Of a DNA stretch of 10,212 bases, positions 6,377 through 10,212 are shown piece by piece. Source of the stretch: Dehalococcoidales bacterium (GTDB lineage: Bacteria > Chloroflexota > Dehalococcoidia > Dehalococcoidales > Fen-1064). The notes under the pieces are model-generated. The model searched no databases and was not told the DNA's origin. It worked only from the letters and a program-made list of their open reading frames with translations. Where the stretch lies: contig JAQTOJ010000053.1 in NCBI GenBank assembly GCA_028713395.1, positions 1-10,212 on the forward strand, in the 5' to 3' direction. Made by a program: the position numbers and the translations under genes. Every line of letters begins with the position of its first letter. The first letter of the stretch is position 1.

Positions 6377-7561
6377 ATGGGCATAAATGTAAATAAAGAA
6401 AAGTGTACCGGATGCGCCAGCTGCCAGTCAGCCTGCCCGTTCGGGTTGATCGATATCATCGATGACAAGGCTAGCATCAAAATAGAGGGGTGCACCCTCT
6501 GTGGCGCCTGCGTGGAAGCCTGCTCCTTTGAAGCCATCCGCATAGAAAGAGAAATCGCGCAAGCGCTTTTCGGTGACGACCACCACGGTGTCTGGGTTTT
6601 TACCGAACAATCCAAAGGCGAAATCAAGAGTGTTACCCACGAACTGCTAGCCAAGGGGCGCGAACTGGCAAACACATTGAAAACCGATCTCTGTGCGGTC
6701 TGCCTGGGGCATCATGTCCACAAGCTGGAAGAAATGGCATTTTACGGCGCCGACAAGGTTTACCTGATCGACGACCCCGTTTTTGCCGGCGGCAGCGAAG
6801 ATGTTTACGTCACGGAATTAGTCAGGCTCGTGAAACAATACAAGCCGGAAATCGTGCTGGCGGGGGCCACGCCTTTCGGAAGGTCTTTCTTCCCGAGAGT
6901 CGCCGCCATTCTTAACACCGGGCTGACCGCCGATTGCACGGCGCTCGATATCGATGCCGATAAAAAACTGCTGAGACAAACCCGTCCTACTTTCGGCGGT
7001 AATATCATGGCGACGATTATTTGCCCGGTCAAACGCCCTCAAATGGCTACGGTGCGTCCCCGCACCTTCAAGAAAAACACCCCGGATGCGGCGCGCAAGA
7101 GCGAGCTCATCAAGCTGGATTTCAATAAAGAAGCCCTCACTTCAAGAACCAAATTACTCAATTTTGTCGCCGACCTGAGTGAACGCGTCAAGCTGGAGGA
7201 TGCGGATATCATCGTGGCGGGCGGCCGCGGGCTGGGCAAGCCGGAAAATTTCCACTTGATTCGTGATCTCGCCGGGGCATTGCATGGCGCGGTAGCCTGC
7301 TCCCGTCCTCCCGTGGATGAAGGCTGGCTGCCGTATTCACATCAGGTTGGACAAACCGGCAAGACCGTCTGCCCGAAGCTTTACATCGCTGTAGGCATCT
7401 CCGGCGCGGTGCAACACCTGGCCGGCATGCAGACGGCTGATTGCATTATAGCTGTCAATGACGACCCCGATGCTCCGATTTTCCAGGTGGCGACCTATGG
7501 CATCGTCGGGGATTTGTTCAAGGTGGTACCACTGCTCACCGAAAAATTGAAGAGCCAATAA
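6377..7561 (+). CDS. etfA: Electron transfer flavoprotein alpha subunit with N-terminal 2[4Fe-4S] ferredoxin domain
   Basis: This 394-residue protein is a fusion. Residues 1-57 are a two-cluster ferredoxin with two CxxCxxCxxxC sets, Cys10/13/16/20 and Cys39/42/45/49. An EtfA N-terminal domain follows (about 70-255). The C-terminal FAD domain has GGRGLGKPENF (282-292), CSRPPVDEGWLPYSHQVGQT (308-327), GISGAVQHLAGM (340-351) and YGIVGDL (374-380). Plain EtfA proteins are near 320 residues. The added ferredoxin is known from the Acetobacterium caffeyl-CoA reductase Etf (CarE), and a related arrangement occurs in its lactate dehydrogenase Etf. The clusters probably relay electrons between the Etf flavins and free ferredoxin or a membrane Fe-S oxidoreductase. 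The conserved ADYGIVGD reads ATYGIVGD here, a mild change near the FAD. The ribosome site is only GTGAG, so expression may depend on readthrough from etfB. Confidence 0.95.
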   Translation: MGINVNKEKCTGCASCQSACPFGLIDIIDDKASIKIEGCTLCGACVEACSFEAIRIEREIAQALFGDDHHGVWVFTEQSKGEIKSVTHELLAKGRELANTLKTDLCAVCLGHHVHKLEEMAFYGADKVYLIDDPVFAGGSEDVYVTELVRLVKQYKPEIVLAGATPFGRSFFPRVAAILNTGLTADCTALDIDADKKLLRQTRPTFGGNIMATIICPVKRPQMATVRPRTFKKNTPDAARKSELIKLDFNKEALTSRTKLLNFVADLSERVKLEDADIIVAGGRGLGKPENFHLIRDLAGALHGAVACSRPPVDEGWLPYSHQVGQTGKTVCPKLYIAVGISGAVQHLAGMQTADCIIAVNDDPDAPIFQVATYGIVGDLFKVVPLLTEKLKSQ

Positions 7562-7659
7562 AAAGAACTCGTCAGCCTGCTGTCTTCCCCTCGAAGCTTG
7601 CCCCGTTTCCGATACGGGGAAGGAATCCATATTATGCGCGACGGTAAATCAAAGTGTTT
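7562..7659. other. Convergent spacer with a GC hairpin
   Basis: The spacer between etfA and the convergent protease gene holds CCCCGT (7601-7606) and ACGGGG (7614-7619), a 6-base perfect stem with a 7-base loop. The flanks CTTCCCC and GGGGAAG allow an alternative pairing. No U-tract follows on either strand, so it is at best a weak or factor-assisted 3' end for both transcripts. Confidence 0.35.
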
Positions 7660-8340
7660 TTATAATTTTCCCTGCGCCCAGACCATGAAGATGTACAGAC
7701 CGACGGCCAGCACGATGCTAATGATCCAGGCCTTTTTGCTCCAGGCGAAGACCTTGTAGCCATCGAAATTCCCGAACGGCAGCAGATTAAAAACTGCCAG
7801 CCAGGCATTGATTTCGATGCCGATCACCAGCACGCCCCAGATGATATCCAATGTCGGCAGATATTGCGCGAGCGATGCCCCCGCCACGATCTGCGCGTTA
7901 AAATGATTAACGAACAAAAACGCCAGTCCCAGAAAAACCACCGCTAATACCATGTTGATGACCGGTCCCACCAGGGCTATTTTCCCCATTTTCTTCAGGT
8001 TATCGGTGGTATTGCCCTGAAACTCCAATTGCACGCCGCCCGGCGCCGCCAGTATAAAACCCGCCAGCGCCCCGATGATAGCAAAAAATAAACCTGGCAC
8101 CCACATGTGATAAACCGCGTGAAATCCGTAGCGCCTTGCCAGAATGCGGTGCGCCAGTTCGTGCAGCACAAAGGCAAAAAAGACAACGATAATAGATTCG
8201 ATGACGATGGTTTTGATGTTCGAGGGGTTCAGCAAAGCTTCCAGTCCGCCCGCCAGGGCAATGCCGAAAGCCGCGCCCAACCAGACGATGCTGATAGCAA
8301 ATTCCAGTATCTCCTGGACGTGACGATCGATGTTTTTCAT
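7660..8340 (-). CDS. M50-type (site-2 protease family) integral membrane metalloprotease
   Basis: This hydrophobic protein has about six membrane segments. In the numbering from the ATG at 8340 (226 residues), the zinc motif HELAH is at 60-64 inside the second segment. GPVIN (125-129) and NLLPFGNFDGYKVF (185-198) follow, the latter supplying the third metal ligand, Asp193. These are the marks of the S2P/M50 family, which cuts transmembrane or membrane-near substrates. There is no PDZ or CBS domain, so it belongs to the compact type common in archaea and Chloroflexi. I prefer ATG 8340 to the GTG six bases upstream, because AGGTGA precedes the ATG, though the spacing is short. Transcription is monocistronic and convergent with etfA. 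Natural substrates are unknown, and nothing nearby resembles an anti-sigma factor. Confidence 0.88.
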   Translation of the reverse strand: MKNIDRHVQEILEFAISIVWLGAAFGIALAGGLEALLNPSNIKTIVIESIIVVFFAFVLHELAHRILARRYGFHAVYHMWVPGLFFAIIGALAGFILAAPGGVQLEFQGNTTDNLKKMGKIALVGPVINMVLAVVFLGLAFLFVNHFNAQIVAGASLAQYLPTLDIIWGVLVIGIEINAWLAVFNLLPFGNFDGYKVFAWSKKAWIISIVLAVGLYIFMVWAQGKL

Positions 8341-8380
8341 GTTCACCTGAATTTCGTAAAGACTATAATTACTACCCGAT

Positions 8381-8396
8381 CAGCAGCTTGCTGCTG
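8381..8396 (-). other. Leader hairpin upstream of the M50 gene
   Basis: CAGCAG and CTGCTG form a perfect 6-base stem around a 4-base loop, placed just after the predicted start of the M50 transcript. It would stabilise the 5' end or act as a regulatory hairpin. No terminator U-run follows. Confidence 0.4.
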
Positions 8397-8403
8397 TTCA
8401 TTC

Positions 8404-8433
8404 ATTAAAAATCATCGGTGATAGGCTTGTCAA
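8404..8433 (-). promoter_or_regulatory. Sigma70-type promoter for the M50 protease gene
   Basis: On the minus strand a perfect TTGACA (8433 to 8428) is followed after 18 bases by TTTAAT (8409 to 8404, 5 of 6). Transcription would begin near 8397 and give a leader of roughly 57 bases before the ATG at 8340, carrying the CAGCAG hairpin at its 5' end. Confidence 0.6.
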
Positions 8434-8449
8434 ACTGACCGAACGATCG

Positions 8450-8467
8450 TCCCTGCGTGGGCAGGGA
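8450..8467. other. 7-base perfect stem-loop upstream of the methyltransferase gene
   Basis: TCCCTGC and GCAGGGA pair around GTGG. It lies 40 bases before the methyltransferase start at 8507. No U-run follows on either strand, so a terminator is unlikely; a leader structure or an operator is possible. Confidence 0.4.
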
Positions 8468-8506
8468 TCCACGTTAAATCTTAGGATAGTATTCACTCAC
8501 GCTCGT

Positions 8507-9274
8507 ATGTTAAAATCAACCAGTATGACTACCTATAACGCTTACGACCCCTTTGCCTGGATATACAACAAGCACTGGGGTTATTCTTTCCTGCCGGTGA
8601 TCATGCCCGTGCTGGAAAACATGGTACTGCGCCGCCTCTCCCGCCGCGCGCATATCCTCGACCTCTGTTGCGGCACAGGGCAGTTGGCGGAAAAACTCTC
8701 CGCCATGGGTTATCGGGTCACCGGTTTGGACGGCTCCGCGCAAATGCTGGAATACGCCAGAGAGAACGCTCCGGCGGTCGAGTTCGTGCAGGCGGACGCC
8801 CGCACTTTTGCTTTGCCCGGCAAGTTCAGTGCCGTCATTTCCGCTTTCGATAGCCTTAATCACATCATGAAAATGAGCGACCTCGAGCAGGTCTTCGCCC
8901 GTGTCTACGATTCATTAAAACCGGGTGGTGTTTTCCTTTTCGATCTCAACACTACTGAAGGTTTCAAGCAGGAATGGCAGGGTGATTTCAACATCATCGA
9001 AGACGACCAGGTCTGCATCGTGGTGCAGAAATACGATCCGGTCACGCGCGTTGCCGTTTATGATGTCACCACCTTCCGCCTTAAAGATAACGGTTGGTAC
9101 CGCGCGGATTTCAAACTGCTGCAAAAAAACCACGATATCAGCCGTGTCAAAACCGCCTTGATAAAAGCCGGTTTCGAGGACATTGAAGTCAGCGGGTTCG
9201 ACTGGATGGGCGGACTGCGACCGTTAACCCCGGACGCCCGGCGGGCATTCCTGATGTGCCGCAAACCTGCGTAA
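8507..9274 (+). CDS. Class I SAM-dependent methyltransferase
   Basis: This 255-residue protein has a Rossmann-type methyltransferase core. Motif I is ILDLCCGTGQLA (50-61), the acidic residue after strand 2 is Asp75 (VTGLDGSAQML), the strand-4 region is FSAVISAFDSLNHI (107-120), and KPGGVFLFDLNT (138-149) follows. The N-terminus (YDPFAWIYNKHWG) matches many small-molecule methyltransferases of the Methyltransf_25 type. The substrate is not predictable. No clear ribosome site is seen before either the ATG at 8507 or the in-frame ATG at 8525, so the start is uncertain and the transcript may be leaderless or weakly translated. A TATAAT at 8364-8369 with TTCACC 16 bases upstream is a possible plus-strand promoter. 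The gene is isolated: divergent from the M50 gene and convergent with the flavodoxin-like gene. Confidence 0.9.
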   Translation: MLKSTSMTTYNAYDPFAWIYNKHWGYSFLPVIMPVLENMVLRRLSRRAHILDLCCGTGQLAEKLSAMGYRVTGLDGSAQMLEYARENAPAVEFVQADARTFALPGKFSAVISAFDSLNHIMKMSDLEQVFARVYDSLKPGGVFLFDLNTTEGFKQEWQGDFNIIEDDQVCIVVQKYDPVTRVAVYDVTTFRLKDNGWYRADFKLLQKNHDISRVKTALIKAGFEDIEVSGFDWMGGLRPLTPDARRAFLMCRKPA

Positions 9275-9302
9275 GCCCCGGATCTCGAAATGTAAAACCA
9301 AC

Positions 9303-9785
9303 TCAGGCGGTACGGGGAATCAGCGCGGCAAAGTCAGCCACTTTTTTCTGCCAACCCTCTTCCAGCGGGCCTTTGAGACCCGTCACATACACTTTGCTTT
9401 CACCCACTTTTACCAGCCCCTTTTCCTGCAAGATTTTATGCATAGTGGGTCTGATGCGCTGCCACCGTGCCGTTTCTTCTTCCGAGGGCAATTTGCCGGT
9501 TTTCTTATCCGGTCGCGGCGCTCCTTCCGTGGTCAAAATGGCATATTTTGTGCCTGCAGGTAGTTCACATTTCTTGAGAAAACGCTGCACACTGCCCAGG
9601 GGTTTACCGATCCGTCCCGGCGAACTGAACAGGTAAATATCCGCGGCCGGCATTTCTTTGGGTTTGGCATCGCGGATATGATGCACATTTACATTGATGC
9701 CATCGGCAGTCAGACAGCGTTTGAACTCCGCCGCTACAGCCGCGCCATTGCCGTATTTGGATGCGTGAAAGTATTCGATGACCAT
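9303..9785 (-). CDS. Flavodoxin-like domain protein
   Basis: This protein of 160 residues has a flavodoxin-type fold. Strand 1 and a phosphate-binding loop appear at the very N-terminus (VIEYFHASKYGNGAAVA), followed by the second loop SSPGRIGKPLGSVQRFLKK, and YAILTTEGAPRP as a probable third flavin-contact region. It presumably binds FMN and carries electrons or acts as a flavodoxin-type oxidoreductase. The loop ASKYGNG deviates from the usual T/S-x-T-G-x-T pattern, so cofactor binding needs proof. I chose ATG 9785 because AGGAGGG lies just before it and the fold begins directly there. A GTG at 9836 overlaps the upstream gene's stop (GTGA) but would add 17 unconserved residues. It is probably co-transcribed with the membrane methyltransferase-like gene upstream. 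Confidence 0.82.
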   Translation of the reverse strand: MVIEYFHASKYGNGAAVAAEFKRCLTADGINVNVHHIRDAKPKEMPAADIYLFSSPGRIGKPLGSVQRFLKKCELPAGTKYAILTTEGAPRPDKKTGKLPSEEETARWQRIRPTMHKILQEKGLVKVGESKVYVTGLKGPLEEGWQKKVADFAALIPRTA

Positions 9786-9832
9786 TCTACCCTCCTGATG
9801 CTTCATAGTTTCGTTGGCGTGATTCAAGTTTA

Positions 9833-10212
9833 TCACGATAGCTGCGAATCGGAGACAGGAAGACGCGGCTTCATGAACGGGATCAACCGGTCAACTGTTG
9901 CCAAATATCTTTCGTAATCTTTACCGAATACCCGGGTGAGATGCTTTTCTTCTGTACCGATAAAAATCCTCACGCCGAAGTATAAAAAGACAGCCGGTAC
10001 GAAATAAACCCAGGATAAAGTTATAAACGCCACCGCCGGTAAAATAAAGAAGGTGACGCTGGCATAAATGGGGTTGCGCACCACCCTGTAAGCCCCGGTG
10101 GTAATCAGTCTCCCCGTAGGAAAGCCGACGATCAATTGGACTACCGCCACACCCCAGAGTAGCAGGCCGAGCAGCAATAACCCATATCCGACCGGCCGGA
10201 GAAAACTAACCT
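9833..10212 (-). CDS. Isoprenylcysteine carboxyl methyltransferase-like membrane protein, 5' end outside window
   Basis: The frame stays open to the right edge, so the N-terminus is missing; about 126 residues are visible. A membrane segment (LLLGLLLWGVAVVQLIVGF) leads to GRLITTGAYRVVRNPIYAS, a second pair of membrane segments, and a cytoplasmic tail with EEKHLTRVFGKDYERYL. The GAYRxxRNPxY and EExxLxxxFGxxYxxY patterns are those of the ICMT/PEMT family, which methylates membrane lipids or prenylated substrates with SAM. Bacterial members are common and mostly uncharacterised, so the substrate is open. A TTG at 10177 could be read as a start, but homologues have at least one more membrane segment ahead, so the real start probably lies beyond 10212. 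The stop lies 47 bases before the flavodoxin-like gene. Confidence 0.85.
   Translation of the reverse strand, partial: VSFLRPVGYGLLLLGLLLWGVAVVQLIVGFPTGRLITTGAYRVVRNPIYASVTFFILPAVAFITLSWVYFVPAVFLYFGVRIFIGTEEKHLTRVFGKDYERYLATVDRLIPFMKPRLPVSDSQLS

Noticed and set aside
7601..7619. GC hairpin as a Rho-independent terminator
   Set aside because: No U-tract follows on either strand, so it was kept only as a structured spacer.
9786..9836. GTG start at 9836 for the flavodoxin-like gene
   Set aside because: It overlaps the upstream stop neatly, but AGGAGGG before 9785 and the fold boundary favour the shorter form.

Overview
This window looks like chromosomal DNA of an anaerobic, fatty-acid or acyl-CoA degrading bacterium with mid-range G+C. 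A sediment Chloroflexi (Dehalococcoidia-like) lineage is my first guess. A syntrophic clostridial lineage is the main alternative, because strong GGAGG ribosome sites and a TTG start are used. The guess rests on gene content: three acyl-CoA dehydrogenase (ACAD) genes, a ferredoxin-fused EtfA, a stand-alone RAM protein, a LarA-like protein and a DUF1893 protein. No rRNA, tRNA, CRISPR array, IS element or phage gene was seen.

Layout. Positions 1-4088 (minus strand) form one tight, probable operon read leftward: stand-alone RAM-domain regulator, ACAD with an isovaleryl-type catalytic Glu, LarA-like nickel-pincer enzyme, DUF1893 protein, and a second ACAD cut off by the left edge. Positions 4089-4389 are a divergent regulatory region with a good minus-strand promoter, a plus-strand -10 element, an inverted repeat and a recurring TTTTCA hexamer. 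Positions 4390-7561 (plus) are a second operon: a classical YEG-type ACAD, etfB (overlapping it by 4 bases) and etfA with an N-terminal two-cluster ferredoxin domain. After a convergent spacer come a minus-strand M50-type membrane protease (7660-8340), a plus-strand SAM methyltransferase (8507-9274), a minus-strand flavodoxin-like protein (9303-9785) and the C-terminal part of an isoprenylcysteine-methyltransferase-like membrane protein (9833 to the right edge).

How the genes may work together. The plus operon reads as a complete electron-transfer module: an acyl-CoA dehydrogenase, its electron-transfer flavoprotein, and extra Fe-S clusters that could link it to ferredoxin or another low-potential carrier. 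The EtfB carries the DGDTxQVGP motif seen in bifurcating-type Etfs. The minus operon looks like a dedicated acyl-CoA or 2-hydroxyacid pathway: two dissimilar ACADs that may form a heteromer, flanking a LarA homologue whose nickel-pincer and catalytic residues are all in place, plus DUF1893. The divergent arrangement and the small RAM protein at the promoter end suggest shared control by a small effector. The most unusual part is the ACAD - LarA-like - DUF1893 - ACAD cluster next to a ferredoxin-fused Etf. The genes right of 7562 look like unrelated housekeeping or hypothetical functions.
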